Assembly: GCF_040802235.1 (NCBI RefSeq)
Contig: NC_133172.1
Location: 62,627,613-62,691,612, forward strand
From: Manis javanica
Taxonomy: Eukaryota; Chordata; Mammalia; Pholidota; Manidae
Direction: 5' to 3'
DNA length: 64,000 nucleotides
Part shown: positions 23,831-35,915 of the stretch, one piece after another
Numbering within the stretch: position 1 is the stretch's first letter
How the letters are laid out: the number at the start of each line of letters is the position of its first letter
Position numbers and translations under genes: made by a program
The notes under the pieces: generated by a model
What the model was told of the DNA's origin: nothing
The model's input: only the letters and a program-made list of their open reading frames with translations
Database searches by the model: none

Positions 23831-24649
23831 TCACACACCCTCTCTTAGTAAAATTCACTTCTTTTTTTTATCACTTCTTAATTCCTGGAATAAATACCAT
23901 CTATGCTTTGGCTAGGAAACTTTAACATTTCTTGGCTCTCTGGAACTTTCAGCCTCTTGGATTTGAACTTCAGCAGAAGATTCTAAGCTCTCACAAAAAT
24001 CTTCCTTTCAGAGGGGGATCAAGAATATTCCAGGAACTTTCAGGGACTCATCTCAGTGAAACAATCTTGGACTATCAACTACCCCTGGGTTTCTGCTTCC
24101 CTACATTTAACATCGATAACAACATTCTACTGCTTTTGGTTTTTGCCTTGGCTGCTAGAAAACTCAAAGCTAAGTTGTGTGCTTAGCTGTGACAGCTTCC
24201 CCAGTCTAGATTTTTTTATATAATTTCTCTCTGCTTCTGTACTTTTATTCTCTTCACTCTTGCCTTTTATTCTGGATTAATGGTTTTTATGCTTTGTTTT
24301 ATGTTCAAGTCATTTCAAATTTCTTCTGAAAATGGGTTAAACATAAATACTAAAATAAATACTTGCTCTCTTAGATGTCAAACCAAAATAAATAACATTA
24401 CTCAACGGCAGATATAAGATTGCAAGGGAAACACACAAATAACTATAAAAAACCTTTCCCCAAGAAAGTCAGTAAAAGAAAACCAGTACATTCCTAGTCC
24501 GTCTTTCAGAAACACAAACTCGTCCTCATGGGCCTCCTGCCTGACTCCCGTTGTTACCTGCCACTCAGAGGCAGTGAGGCACACCTGTAATTCTGAGTCT
24601 TGAACCCGAGGGTCCTTTCTGCCCCTAGTCACCCAGGATGTAAAAACTG

Positions 24650-24790
24650 ATAGACTGCTGAGAGCATCGGCTCCATTCCCACCGTTTCGCAGATTAGGAG
24701 ACAGAGGCCCAGAGAGGTTGAATGGCTTTTCCAAGGTCACACACCTTGGAAGTGGTAAAGTTGAGATCTGGGCTTTATGCCTTTTTCACA
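24650..24790 (-). mobile_element. MIR SINE
   Basis: CAGATTAGGAGACAGAGGCCC, then CAAGGTCACACACCTTGG and GAGATCTGGGCTTTATGCC. Confidence 0.75.
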
Positions 24791-27518
24791 AATGTGCCTG
24801 ATTCCACCAAAACACATAGGACAGACTTCAGAATTTAGTTTACCAACACGAGATTTTTTTGCTTTTGTTTTCTCAGGACAGCCTAAAAGCTAAATCAAAA
24901 GAAAAAAGGCCAAGTTTCTGCTCACAGGTCTGTGACAGCCCAAGAGTTGTGTATGTATGTGTGCGTGTGCACAGCCAGGCGCACATGATTCCAAGATCCA
25001 ATTATCTTTACAGCCAAAGTTTAGGAAATTACAGGTAAAAACATGCAGTTACACCTATCCAATGAACTTTTTATTCCAGTTAATACCTTACACGAGTCTC
25101 CCTGGTACCGCACACGATGGAGGGAAGGGGAGTAGAAAACAACACAGAGAGGGGCTCAACCTCTGTGGGCTCAGAGCCCTCCCCTGGAAGCTTCCATCTA
25201 AGCAAAGCAACGTCTGACCCAATACCTCGAAATCAAGTCCAAACGGGTGGATGTTGAGGCAAGAGAAAAACCCAGAGCCTCTCCGGGAGGCCAGTCCCTT
25301 TGTGAGCAGAGAGAAGGAAAGCTTTGCCCTCTGTAAGCAGCTGCTTCTGTAGGTGAATTAAAACAAGATAATGATTCAAGCTTCCCCAGAGAACGCTTGG
25401 TGCCCCAGGAACACACGTGTGCAGCCCAGGGAACTCAGTCCATCGGTCTGTGCAGAATCCTGCTTGTGTGTGTCTGCTGCAAAACTGCATGTCACACCAA
25501 ATGCCTCCCTGAAATCTGGGGCCTACAGAGGCAGGCATGGGGATCTGGAACATTATTTTTCTGTGTATTCATGGAAAGGGATTGATTTAAACATGTTGAG
25601 AACGTCTTAGTGGCAAAAGTGAGTGGATTTTTTTAAGGAAATTTTTATTGGGAATATTTTTTCCCCTTAGGTGTGAAATTTGGCGGGTAACTGCATTCTT
25701 TGATGGACTGTTGAAGACTTGGTTAATTAGAAGTAAGATTCAGGTCCAAGGTAAACATCTTGAGCCTGCGAAGTCTTCTTAGGATGTTTGTCTGAAATAC
25801 TTCTGAAAATAGTATAGCTTTCTATAAAGAAATATTAACTGTGTTCATAAACGGAGTGACTACGTACCAACCCAGCCCTTACTAATCTGGTATTAGATGA
25901 GGGATTAGTCTCTGATTTTATTTGAAAATCCCAAGAGGAAAAGCAGCCCCAACCACTGCTTTTCTTATCCGTTTTCCAGAAACACGGTGCCAGAGCCTCC
26001 CTTCTAATCAGGCTGGGGAAGATGGGTAAACCAGCCCCAGCAGCTTCGTGCAGATAGTGAGCACAGCCGACTGCCCACTGTTTGTTGGTACAATCAGCTG
26101 CGAGGATGAAAGCGAACAGTGGCCTGGCCTCGGAGTCTCACTTAGTCGGGAGGCTTGGTCCTCACCGGTGCCTCCGTGGGCACACAGCCAGGGGCCGCCT
26201 CGTTTCGGGGTAGTCTGCCTCCCGCACTGTGTCCTCCTTTCTCCGTCAGTCTCACATGTGCTAAGAGCCATCTGAAGCCTCCCTGAGTTCCCATGAGGAA
26301 CAGAGTGCGGGTGGCGCCTTCTGACTTGGGGAAACACCGCCCCAAGGCGGCCCCGGGTCCTCTGCGCTGCACAGAGAGCCCTCCCTGCTGGAGCCGGCTG
26401 AGCCCCTGCCGACTGCCCTCCAGGAACCAGCACCAGTGAGCATCTGTCCCTGCACTGGTGGCTGAGTGAGCAGAGGCACAGACACGGTCCCCGGCAAGGA
26501 GACTGGAGGTCTGGACCCCGACATCTGATGGAGCAGGCAAGACAACTAATGAGGGCATGGGGGTGCTTGCAGACCTAAGGCTGGAGGAACCCCACCGCTC
26601 AAGGCAGAGGGTCCAGCAGGGTCTGAGCTGCTCAGGCCCCATCCCCAGGCCTCCGCCACGGGCCCCCTTCATGAAATCACGATCAGGAGCTGCCGCGTGG
26701 TCTGGCTGTAGCCAGTCCCTCCCTGGGGGTACAGCAGTAGCCGGGCCGTCTGAGTCCCGGCACGCACGCCCTCCCCACGCTCTGATGCTCAGCAGGTGCT
26801 GGGGTGCCTCTCTCACCCCCCCCTTGCTGGCATTTGCCAAACTCTCTGTGGGGCTGAGCGAGGGAATGCCCACCCAGGCGCCACCTCGGTGTGAGCCCTT
26901 ATGAATCACCGGAATGCCAGCCCCACACAGGTGGGATCTGGGGCCACTCTGTCCTCAGGGACCGGATGGTCCCTGGCATGTGGGGGTGCTCGATGACTAT
27001 GCCAGACAAATGGACTATGCCAAAAACACTTCGTAGTAAGTCTTTACTGAATGATCCACATGGAACAGGTCTCCTGGGTCTAGTGCCAGTTCCGTGAGGC
27101 TCTGTCCCTTCCCTGGGCCCTGAAGGGAACCCACGCCTAACTCAGGCTGCCCGAGAGCTTCCTTCCTGTTTCACTTGGGGGCTTCCAGCACCTCCTTTCT
27201 CCGGTGTCCCCCTTCCTCTCCTCACTCTGGGGCTGCATAGGACACACACCCCAATGACGCACGTGGACCAGGGTGGGGCAGACAGTCTGCCAGTACACAA
27301 GAAATAAGAGCTGGCTGCGCCCTCCCACGTGCTCCGCGTTCCACCGTGTGAGGAGCAGGGCGGGAGTGGGGAGCTCTGGTTAGTGCAGGGACTCCTGGGA
27401 GGGGGCAGAGCAAGTAGCCTCCTCTCAATGATGCTTCCGGACCCCAACATCCAGATTGAAGGGGACCCCCAACATTGATCCACAAAAGACTGTGCTGACC
27501 ATCCACATGCTTGACAAA
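24790..27518. other. No gene recognised; AT-rich then GC-rich
   Basis: 24790-26000 is AT-rich and non-repetitive to the eye. 26000-26900 is GC-rich with the window's longest ORF (255 codons, minus, 26142-26909), whose composition and lack of family motifs argue against coding. 26930-27060 contains weak L2-like phrases. Confidence 0.5.
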
Positions 27519-27632
27519 CAGTCATGAAGGGCCTCCTGGGTGCCTGGCACATGGGGCCCAGGAGTGACCGCCATGGAACGGGCTCCATTCTCCCAGAGGC
27601 GGGGAGAAAAGGCAGGCTATGAACATGGGGAA
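27518..27632 (-). mobile_element. L2 fragment
   Basis: CCTCCTGGGTGCCTGGCACATGGGGCCC...TCCCAGAGGCGGGGAGAAAAGG, directly before the MLT1 LTR. Confidence 0.45.
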
Positions 27633-27644
27633 TACGTTATTCGG

Positions 27645-28080
27645 TGCATATGAGCGTCCTGTGGCTGCTCTAACAGCGTGGCACAAACTGGGAGGTTCAA
27701 ATACAGAAATGTCTGCCCTCAGTCCTGAAGGCTGAAGTCCAAACTCCAGGTGTTGACAGGGCATCACGCCCTTTGGCACTTCGAGGGGAAAGCCTGCCCC
27801 ATGCCTGTTTCCCAGTTCCTAGGTTGCCAGCAAGCCTGACATGCCCTGGCTTGTGGACGCAGCCTCTGCCATCACACAGCCTCTCCTGTGTCTCTGTGTC
27901 TCCCTCTCCTTACGGGGACACCTGACACTGGTTAGGGCCCATCCTAAAGGCCTCAGCTCAGGATGATCATCTGCAAAGACCCTGTTTCCAAGAGACTCAT
28001 GCTCACAGGAACTGGGAGTTAGAACTCGAACACATCGTCTCAAGGGAAACAGTTCAATCCACAGCTGTGTCTGGAAAAAA
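27645..28080 (-). mobile_element. MLT1-type LTR (ERVL-MaLR), nearly complete
   Basis: Antisense LTR landmarks are in order: TGTGGCTGCTCTAACAGCGTGGCACAAACTGG, then CCTGAAGGCTGAAGTCC, CTTACGGGGACACCTGACACTGG, ATCTGCAAAGACCCTGTTTCC and TTCAATCCACAGCTG. It is a solo LTR with no internal retroviral sequence beside it. Confidence 0.85.
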
Positions 28081-28820
28081 ATAAAGCAGAGAAAGGAAGT
28101 GCCCGAATCAGGGGACAATGTGTGGCTGTGTGTCTGAACAGGGACATTTTCAGAGGTGTCTTAGTAGGTCCGGTGAGAGTGGCCCCACCACCCATGGACC
28201 CTTCTCTTTTCTACGTGGCCCATTCAAAGCTGAGATGAAAGTCGTCACCAGGGCCATTCGGCCACCGAGCCCCTGGCGCTGATTCCCAGCCTTCCCGTCC
28301 AGCTTTGCGAGCAGGGGGCTCTTTCCAGCCTGCGCTTCAGGCGAGCGGCAGACACGTCTCCACTAAAGCTCCCTCATAAAAGCTGGAAATACATTGAGCA
28401 AAGGACTCCGTTTCCCGTCCTCGGCCAGCAGGCGCACGCACCAGGCTTTCATTCTGGGCCAGGTTCTCTGGGGAGGTAACACTGCAACCATTTTTCTGAA
28501 TAAATGCTTACACTGCATAATTTTTCCTTTGGTGCAAAGCATTTCATATGCACAGGGAAAAAGACAGAAACGAGCCCCGCCAGGATTGCCGAAGCAGGGA
28601 CGTGTGACGCTGAGGGCCGGAGACGAGGATGGCGCGGGCACAGTGAGTCAGGGGGGCAGGCTGCCCTGGGCCCGAGGCACGGAGCTCGCAGTCCGTTCCG
28701 CTTCCTCTGGGCCTGTCTGTCGACGTGTCTTAGATAAGTTTTTCTCTTGTTAATATGTCCTTTTGTTTTGAGTTCTGAACGGCTCTTACTTAAGATCCTG
28801 AATAGACCAGAAAAGATCTT
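28080..28820. other. No gene recognised
   Basis: Unique-looking; contains the 16-base perfect palindrome AGAAAAGATCTTTTCT near 28808. Confidence 0.5.
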
Positions 28821-29060
28821 TTCTTTTAATTATTAGACTTTGTTTTTTAGAGCCGTCTGAGATTTACAGCAAATTGCGCACAGAGTCCCCACATGCCCAA
28901 AGGCAGAATCCGGCCCAGGCCCCGGGGCTCAGGGTAACGGCTCCCGCTGATGCCCCCCGTGATGCAGGGAACCCCAGTGCCAGCCCACAGGACTGCTCCC
29001 CACCACTGTCACTCTAGAACAGCTGGAGACAAATTACACAAGAGACGCTTTTGCTAACGA
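28820..29060. mobile_element. Ancient LINE-derived non-coding repeat fragment
   Basis: TTTTTTAGAGCCGTCTGAGATTTACAGCAAATTGCGCACAGAGTCCC resembles the start of the repeat at 43315. The rest is heavily diverged. Confidence 0.5.
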
Positions 29061-29139
29061 GTGTGATAAAGGAGACCACAGCTATTTCAGACCAATCGGA
29101 ACAAGCTCCCTCCCTAGCTTAAAAACTACACCAAGGTAA

Positions 29140-29300
29140 TCTGCATACATGCTCACACATTATATTTATACATACACACATATGCATTCACACACATATA
29201 CTGCATATACACACATGTTTACACACACATATATATGGCTATGTATGTGTTTATGTGTGGGGGTATGTATATGTATACATAATATACACATCCATGGGGA
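29140..29300. repeat. AT/CA low-complexity tract
   Basis: Alternating CACACATATA and TATGTATATG segments with no clean period. Confidence 0.85.
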
Positions 29301-30060
29301 TTTTCTTCCCCAAGGAAAAGTTACAAATCTTAATCTGATTGGGAAAAAAAAGTCCCTGAAGTTGGGCTCAAAGGGTCTTATGAAAACAGATGGCCAGTTA
29401 GGATTTAGGAATACATGATAGAGAGGAACAATTTTACATATGACATATTCCTGGCGGAGTATCAGCCATACATGTTCAAAAATATTTTTTAATTAATTCC
29501 AATAGTAAAAAAATAAAAGAAAAAGGTCATTGAGTAAATTCCCTGCCTCCAAGCATTTTCACTTAAATAGATTCATTTGTTTTTTTAACTGACTCAATAG
29601 AAATTCATAGGCCAAAGCAGGCCAGTTCTTAACTCCCCGAGGTCCTGGGCAAGCTTCCTGGGCCTCGCTTTCCATCTCTCTGCAGAGAGAGTTAAAAATC
29701 ACTGTGGACTGTGCAGGGCCGCTTGCTGGCTGGCCAGACTGGGACTGGCCCCCATCTGGGCAGAGAGTGAGGTAGGGGTCCGCAGAGCACCCGCCTGCCA
29801 CTCGCCAGCTGGGCCAGGAGCCAGAGAAGGCCCCTCCCTGAGCCTCGCTCCTCCTCAGAGAGCCGGGAATGAGGCCCCTCTCCTCAAGGTGGGACAGGAC
29901 GCAACCGGGACCCCCGTGCCAGGGCTCGCCCCAGACCAGGTCCTCTGCAATGATTTTACCTCCACCTTCTGATTCTTTTTGAGTAACCGACTCACCACCT
30001 GGTTGAGTTTAAGCTTGTTTTCCCTTTGGCAAAGGCTGGATCTGAGTGAATGAGAATGTC
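29300..30060. other. No gene recognised
   Basis: AT-rich to 29.6 kb; a faint sense MIR-like phrase (GGTCCTGGGCAAGCTTCCTGGGCC) lies near 29640-29700. Confidence 0.5.
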
Positions 30061-30240
30061 TGGTTTTATTGGGCACTTGCTATGTACTGAACACTTCCCC
30101 AGGTTACCAGCCAATAGCCCTTCCAAGGAGCCCTGTGAGCTACTAATGCCATTTCCCCCTTAGACAACTGGGGAGGCTGAGGTGCGGTAAGCGGTAGGAC
30201 GAGGATTCCAGCGCAGCTGGTTCGGTGCACAGCATGACCC
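30060..30240 (-). mobile_element. MIR SINE
   Basis: GGCACTTGCTATGTACTGAACAC, then GAGCCCTGTGAGCTACTAATGCC and AGACAACTGGGGAGGCTG. Confidence 0.68.
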
Positions 30241-30394
30241 CTGCCGTGTGCTGACATGAAGGCACGGCAGCAGGGACACAGGTGACTCATTCTCCAGAGG
30301 CCACCACTCATTGGACCAGAGAGCCTCCGGAATCCCGACAGCCACTTCCTCCTGCCCCCAACTCGAGGGCTCTGACGACATTGAGGCCCAAACA

Positions 30395-30595
30395 CGGAAG
30401 CCAGACAGGAGCTGAATCCTGCCTCCTCCATCTTCAAGCTGTGTGATCTGGGGTGGGTTACTGGACCTCTCTGCTCCTCCTTTCCCTCAGTTTCAAGGTA
30501 ATGATAGTACCTCCCTCCCAGGCTGTGGTGAAGATTAAACGAAATGGTGTACAGAAAGTGCTTAGAGATCAGGAGCTGAGATTCAGAGAAACTGC
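30395..30595 (+). mobile_element. MIR SINE, well preserved
   Basis: CAAGCTGTGTGATCTGGGG, then CCCTCAGTTTCAAGGTAATGATAGTACC and GTGGTGAAGATTAAACGAAATGG, ending AAAGTGCTTAGAGA. Confidence 0.85.
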
Positions 30596-30704
30596 AGAAA
30601 GAACTTGCTCGACATTCCACAACCTAGGACCCCCTCCAGCTGAAACGGAAGCTGGAAAAGGAGAGACCCGGCGCATCGCGACTGACCGAGCCCCGGGGCT
30701 GGCG

Positions 30705-30895
30705 GACTCTTACTGTGAAGGTCCAGGTAGCAAGCATCTTCGGCTTTGCAAGCCATACGGCCTCCGCCATAACTCCTCAACTCTGTCCTGCTGTGAGAGT
30801 AGTCGGACAAGCCATCACCAACGGCCGTGTCTGTATTCCAATAAAACTATTTACACAAGGGGCGGTGGCCCACGGGTTGGGTTTGCTGAACCCTG
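30705..30895 (+). mobile_element. hAT-Charlie-type MITE
   Basis: GTGAAGGTCCAGGTAGCAAGCATCTTCGGCTTTGC, then CTCCTCAACTCTGTC, TCTGTATTCCAATAAAACTATTTAC and GTTTGCTGAACCCTG follow a well-known ~220-bp non-autonomous hAT element, of which nearly the full length is present. The subfamily is not named because I could not check it. Confidence 0.75.
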
Positions 30896-31009
30896 ACATA
30901 GCTGGGTGGGGATGGGGCTCCTTTCCACACTGGGGTCTCTCACAGGGTCTTCTCTGCCAGTTTACACCAGGAGCACAGACTTGCGTCAAAGTGTGTCCAA
31001 GCTCCATCC

Positions 31010-31375
31010 AGCCTCAGGGCCTTTGCACAAGCTGGTCCCTCTGTCTGCAACATTCCTGCCCCTCCTGTTCTCCACCCGGCCGACTCCTTCCTCCTCCAGG
31101 TGTCAGCATGAGCATCAGCCCCCAGGGGCGACCTCCTTCTGCCAGGCACTTCTGACTCTGCCCCCCACCCCTTACAAAGTCCCCCACACCTGCCCCTCCC
31201 CTTGTAATTCTAACTGCACTGTGGTTCTACGATATTTATTTGTCTCCCCGACAGGACCCGGGGCCCTGTATGGGCAGGGACCACATTCGTCTTACTCTCC
31301 GTGGTTTTCCCAGTTGCTAGCTCAGGATCTGACTGACATATTTGTTGAACAAATTAATAAATAAACAGAATGAAA
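31010..31375 (+). mobile_element. L2 3' end, long copy
   Basis: CTCAGGGCCTTTGCACAAGCTGG, then CACTGTGGTTCTACGATATTTATTTGTCTCCC, then GCAGGGACCACATTCG and GACTGACATATTTGTTGAAC are in L2 order to the terminus. Confidence 0.85.
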
Positions 31376-31740
31376 ACTAAAAGTGCAAGGAGAATTCTCC
31401 TGTTCCAAAGTTGATAAAACTCAGTGTTATTATATCATTGGAATCAGTATGTTTTAACTTTTTCTTCTGTTTTTGTATTTTCCCACTTTCTTGCTTTCCA
31501 AATTCATAAACTGGGGAAAGTGAACTCACATAGAGGACTAAGCCCTTTTTTAAAAAACATTTCAGTGACTGATGTATTTCATTAGCACTGGAAACAACAT
31601 AGTTACATTATACCTTTCATACAAACTACTAATCCACATGTGTGCAAACTGGCCTCTCAGGACAATTTAGTATTTTCATGATATGCTTTTGATGTGTCCC
31701 TGTTGTTCTAATATAATAATTTTTTGCTATTAAAATACAT

Positions 31741-31771
31741 AATAAAGTTCTAGGGAGAGAAAAAAAAAAAC
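31741..31771 (+). other. AATAAA followed by A11: possible retrocopy 3' end
   Basis: AATAAAGTTCTAGGGAGAG is followed by a run of A, the spacing expected at the 3' end of a retroposed transcript. The upstream ~350 bases are AT-rich and UTR-like, with no ORF. No target-site duplication was found. Confidence 0.3.
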
Positions 31772-31774
31772 AGC

Positions 31775-32210
31775 CTCACTGTAGGCAAGTAAAAGCAAGA
31801 GGTAGACGGAGGACCTAGGTAACCGCTTTCCCTCTGTCTTGGAGGAGGGACGGGCCTGAAGCTGACCTCGCCGACCTCCTCAGTCACAAAGACGCAACGA
31901 AAGCATCGCACAGGGTCTAAGGCTGACCTGACCTTGTCGCACTCCGTCAGCTTTCTTGCCTTGTCCTGCTCCGCAAAGACACAGTGGTGTGCAGGTAAAT
32001 GCCCAGCAACTGGCTTTTAACTCAAGGAACCCTGGTTAGTAGAGTGCCAGCCACGTGCCGGGTCCCGGTGTGGAGAGAGCTGTCTTCCTCTCCTTACAGG
32101 AGCCCCCATCACCCCGGGGCCTTGCACCCTGGGCCCCACGGCCCCCGGAGGCCCCACCTCCCGCATGCCACCACATGCGCCAGCAGGGCTTCAACGCAGG
32201 AATGTGTGGG
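31775..32210. other. No gene recognised
   Basis: GC-moderate spacer between the A-run at 31761 and the MITE at 32215. Confidence 0.5.
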
Positions 32211-32214
32211 GAAT

Positions 32215-32400
32215 TAAACATTAATCCAAAACACCCGTTAATATTTTTAATGTTGATTATATGTTGAAAGGAGAATATTTTGGATATATTAAGTTAAAGT
32301 TTATTATAAAATTAATTTCACGTTCACCCTTTATAACACACCTACCAGAAAATTCAAAATTATACATGTGCCTCATATACTTGGATGGGACGGCGCCGGT
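32215..32400 (+). mobile_element. AT-rich DNA-transposon MITE, 3' half
   Basis: GTTAATATTTTTAATGTTGATTATATGTTGAAAGG...ATATTTTGGATATATTAAGTTAAA...AATTAATTTCACG...GAAAATTCAAAATTATACATGTG...TTGGATGGGACGGCGC follows an abundant mammalian MITE in colinear order. A second copy of the same family is at 51838-51995. Confidence 0.68.
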
Positions 32401-33540
32401 GCAGACAGACCACAGGTTCAGGCTGCACGTGCACAGTGGGCTGCGTGGCCTTGAGTGACCACTTGCCCCCAGGTCCCTAACCTATGAGGCGAGGATCATT
32501 CTGGCACAAACACGTGAGCTATTTTTATTTGCAACATCACCTGGCAAGCAACCCTTCCAAATGGGCCATTTTTCCCAGAGCAGGTGTGTCTGCTGGAATC
32601 CTCTCCCTCTGTGAACAGCTCTCCGCCTCCCTTTAGTCCTGGCAGGGCCGGAGGGAGGTGCACAGCTTTGTTTGGTGAAGAACAGACTAGCGGGGAGAAA
32701 TGAAGGGAGAGAAACAAAGTGGGCCCCTCTCTATGTGGTTATTTAAGGGACATGCCTGAAAAAAACAAGGGAAGCAAGAAGTCAGAGAAACCGAAGTCAG
32801 TGAGGAGGTGCCCTTGGGGCTAGCAAGGTGCAAGCTCCCGGCAGGAGGAGGGAGGCGGGGAAAGGAGCACCCGCCTCGCCCTGACGCACGCTCAGCTCGA
32901 CAGGGCGCGCCGACAGGAGTCCAGGTGGGGGCGGAAAGGTGGTCCCCACACGGAGAAGTAATCGTTGAAACCATTCCAGCTCCAAACGGTTTTGCACTTT
33001 CCCATCACAGAGCACCATCTCTGATCCCAGCTGGCTGGCCAGCACCCCCGGGGCCAGCCCTGCAGGCTGTAGGCCTCAGTTCAGGCTCCGGGAGAGGGAC
33101 GTTCTGCTGGGGTCCCTCCAGCTGCTGCCCTGGGCTGGGGCCGCAGGGCAAACACGCAAGGATGGTTTGTCTGCCGCCACTGGGATGGAACCAGCCGGAA
33201 CCTGCCACACCCTCAGCAGCTGGCGGTCACACTGTGATGGATGAGGGTCAGGAACCTGCCCCTGACCTGCGTCCTGGGGGCGGGGCTTCACGAGAGCCCC
33301 TGGGTTTTCTAGGGGGGGGAATGAGCCACACAGGAGCTCCTGAGCATTCAAGGGGCTTCGTCAGCGGCCCCCTCCCCAGGTGAGAGCCACGGCCCCTGCA
33401 GAAACAGAGTTCTCCATGCTACGGTTTCGGCAAAGAGCCCAACCTCACGTGCCACCTGGAAACACTAGTCCCTGAGCTGCTGAGGGAGCAGGCCCGACGG
33501 AATTATTCACCTGGCCTGCTTTTCCAAGAGACTCTCGCTA
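32400..33540. other. No gene recognised
   Basis: Open frames up to 191 codons (plus, 32808-33383) overlap larger-than-expected minus ORFs, the pattern of GC-rich noise. Confidence 0.5.
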
Positions 33541-33975
33541 GGAGCCTGCCCAGGCCATGCTCCCAAGTCCAGGCTCCCCTCTGCCCCTGCTCTGCTCGTG
33601 CGCAGTCCTCCACGCTGACCACCAAGCCCACGAGTCCCCTAGAAAGCACTGCGCGTGCCCCTCTGTCCAGCCTGAGCACACCCCACATCATCCCTTCCTG
33701 GAAAATGCCCCAGGCTCCTCCTCCTGACCCCTGTGCATCTTCCCTAACCTCCCACCCGCATCTGAGCCACACGCTCCCCTCCTCCACTGGCCCCTGCTCA
33801 CCAACAGTTGCCTTTTCTCTGCACCACAGACATTTCTAGGCTTATTCATTTCCAGGTCTGGCTGCCAACTCCCGGGAGGCCAGAGAGGGCCTCTAACTGT
33901 CCTCTATCCTTGGCACGGGCTCCGCGCAAGTGCTGAAGGCAAGCGGGCCACATGTGCGGGTGAATGAATGAAAAC
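33540..33975 (+). mobile_element. L2 3' end, diverged
   Basis: GCACCACAGACATTTCTAGGC, then CCTCTATCCTTGGCACGGGC and GGGTGAATGAATGAAAACTG mark the end; the upstream part is diverged. Confidence 0.6.
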
Positions 33976-34027
33976 TGACTCGCAGACGTGCGGTTGTTCT
34001 GGGCCCTTCCTGCTTCCTGAGGACATG

Positions 34028-34135
34028 GGGGTCAAGAGCACAAACTCCAAAGCAGCCGGCCCGGGTCTGACCCCCAGCCCAAGCCCGCTCCTCACTGGGA
34101 CCCAGAGCAAGCTAGCTGACCTCTCCTGCCTAAGA
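34028..34135 (+). mobile_element. MIR fragment
   Basis: AGAGCACAAACTCCAAAGCAGCC, then GGTCTGACCCCCAGC and AGCAAGCTAGCTGACCTC match the MIR 5' half. Confidence 0.55.
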
Positions 34136-34730
34136 ACAGCACCCAACTCCTCGGGGGAGCAACCGAGTCCCTGCCTTGGAGGTGCTTAGAGCTGCACACA
34201 CAGGAGGGCCGGGGCACGGCACAGTGTCAGCCGTGGTTCCCACCGGCACAGGGTACAAAACCACATGCTTTTTAGGAAATTCTGATATGGACCCCAACAG
34301 CCTGCTTTGAGCTCACTGCCTTAAAACAGAAGGCAAGGAGTCAAACCCTTCAGCCTCAGGAAAGGGGGGTTAGCAGAACTGTGCCCGTTCTCAGCTTCCT
34401 GCTTCTCCAGAGGAGAACACCCTTGAAAGATCAGACCATGTGCTGCAAACCGCGGGCCATGCGGAGCAGGGCGCTGCTGTCGCCTCCCAGCTCAGCTCAG
34501 GGCTCAGGCTGACTCCCCGTGGGTGGTCCGGGCCAGAACTCCTAACAGCCCTTCCCGTCCCCTCGGGATCAATGCGTGAAAGGCCACATCCATGCTGCAA
34601 GCTCCACATTCAACCTCAAAAACAGCACACGTCCAGAGCTCACAGGGAAGGACCCCGGCTTTGGCCTGCTGAAAACGGTCCACCTTCAAGAAAAATAGTT
34701 CCAGCAGAGTGGTGTGTGCTTGACGAAGGG

Positions 34731-34746
34731 ACCCAGAGGGCGCCTT
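34731..34746 (+). promoter_or_regulatory. CTCF-like motif, forward
   Basis: ACCCAGAGGGCGCCTT carries the same CCAGAGGGCGC core as the site at 9972. Confidence 0.42.
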
Positions 34747-35074
34747 GGCACCTGGAGCGCCCCGCTTCGCCAGCTGCCGGGGCTGCAGAGAGGCCGGCGG
34801 CAGGGGCCGTTTGGAAACTGTTCATACTGTGAGGTTATCATGTTTCAAGGGAGTCCCACCTTAGCACCCCTGGAATGGGAAACTGCCCTGTTCTGGCATG
34901 AAATCAACCACTGGACGCTAGGAGAAAAGGCCCAGCTTTCTGTCGGGACTGGAGAAGGGTAGGAGCCTGCTCTTCAGATTTACAACAACCCCAAGAGGTA
35001 CTGGTGAGGGGCAGGGCTCAACCCTCGAGGTGAGAAGCTGAATTCCAGACATGACTGAAACGAACCACTGGGAT

Positions 35075-35245
35075 GTGCATCACAAAGCTGGGACTCAAGG
35101 CTCTGCCCTGCCTCTGCAAGCTGTGTGACCCTGGGCTTCTTTCCTGACTGCTCTGAACCCCAGTTTTCTCATGTGTTTATAGTAGGAATACCAGTACCTG
35201 CTTCTGAGGTTGGTACTGAAGACTCAGCGAGACCTTGTCCTTGGA
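35075..35245 (+). mobile_element. MIR SINE
   Basis: CAAGCTGTGTGACCCTGGGC, then CCCCAGTTTTCTCATGTG, then AATACCAGTACCTGCTTCTG and GAGGTTGGTACTGAAGAC. Confidence 0.75.
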
Positions 35246-35389
35246 GACTGTTTCGGGAACAGCCCTTTGTGACCCAGGATTCAGATGGGAGTTTCCGCTA
35301 TCCAAGGGTCGGTGTGTTGCATGTTGCCATCCAAAGAATCTTTAAACTTTGTAAAACACCCAGGTGCTCAAAGAGATGTAAAAAAAGAC

Positions 35390-35915
35390 CTTCATTGCTT
35401 CATTTTTCATTATAGCAAATCAGTTGGAAAATAACTCGATGCCCATCAAAATTCAAGACCTCTAGACATCAGAAAGCAAAAGGCAGACATACAAGGAGGG
35501 CCACGGAGGAAACCGCTGGGTATTTTTGTTAAATGAGAAGGGAGGTTAAATCCCAGCGTGACACGTCGGCAGACCGCAGCCTGTGCCGGGGTGGGGCCAC
35601 CTGTGCTCACACTGCATCAGCAGCTGGACCAGTGAACATGTACTGACTTATTCCCCCCATATGGATCTATTATTTTGACTACTGTCATTGTACACATTGC
35701 TGAATGACAGAAGTCTTCTATTCACACATATATGTACATGCCTGGGAAGGAACCTGGCAGGAGGCACCGACACCAGCCAGACAGGCACGGAAGGAGCAGC
35801 ACCTTTTGCTCTGAAAGTTGGAATCCCTTGACCCTTTAACCCTGCATTATACATTCCTGCATGGCTTATATGATCCATAAAGTAATAAAGATGCCACTTC
35901 AAAAAAAAAAAGACA
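35390..35915 (+). mobile_element. Probable L1ME-like 3' end with A-rich tail
   Basis: TTCATTATAGCAAATCAGTTGGAAAATAACTCGATGCCCATC fits the 'not a repeat of itself but of every old L1 end' pattern, GCCTGGGAAGGAACCTGGCAGGAGGC continues it, and the block ends in TTCAAAAAAAAAAAG at 35896-35910. Diverged; the middle is uncertain. Confidence 0.45.

Noticed and set aside
26142..26909. Longest ORF in the window (255 codons, minus)
   Set aside because: Gly/Arg/Ser/Pro-rich composition, no family motif, competing ORFs on both strands and GC-rich background; typical noise.
34240..34330. Possible second MER5A fragment
   Set aside because: Only short phrases match; too diverged to claim.
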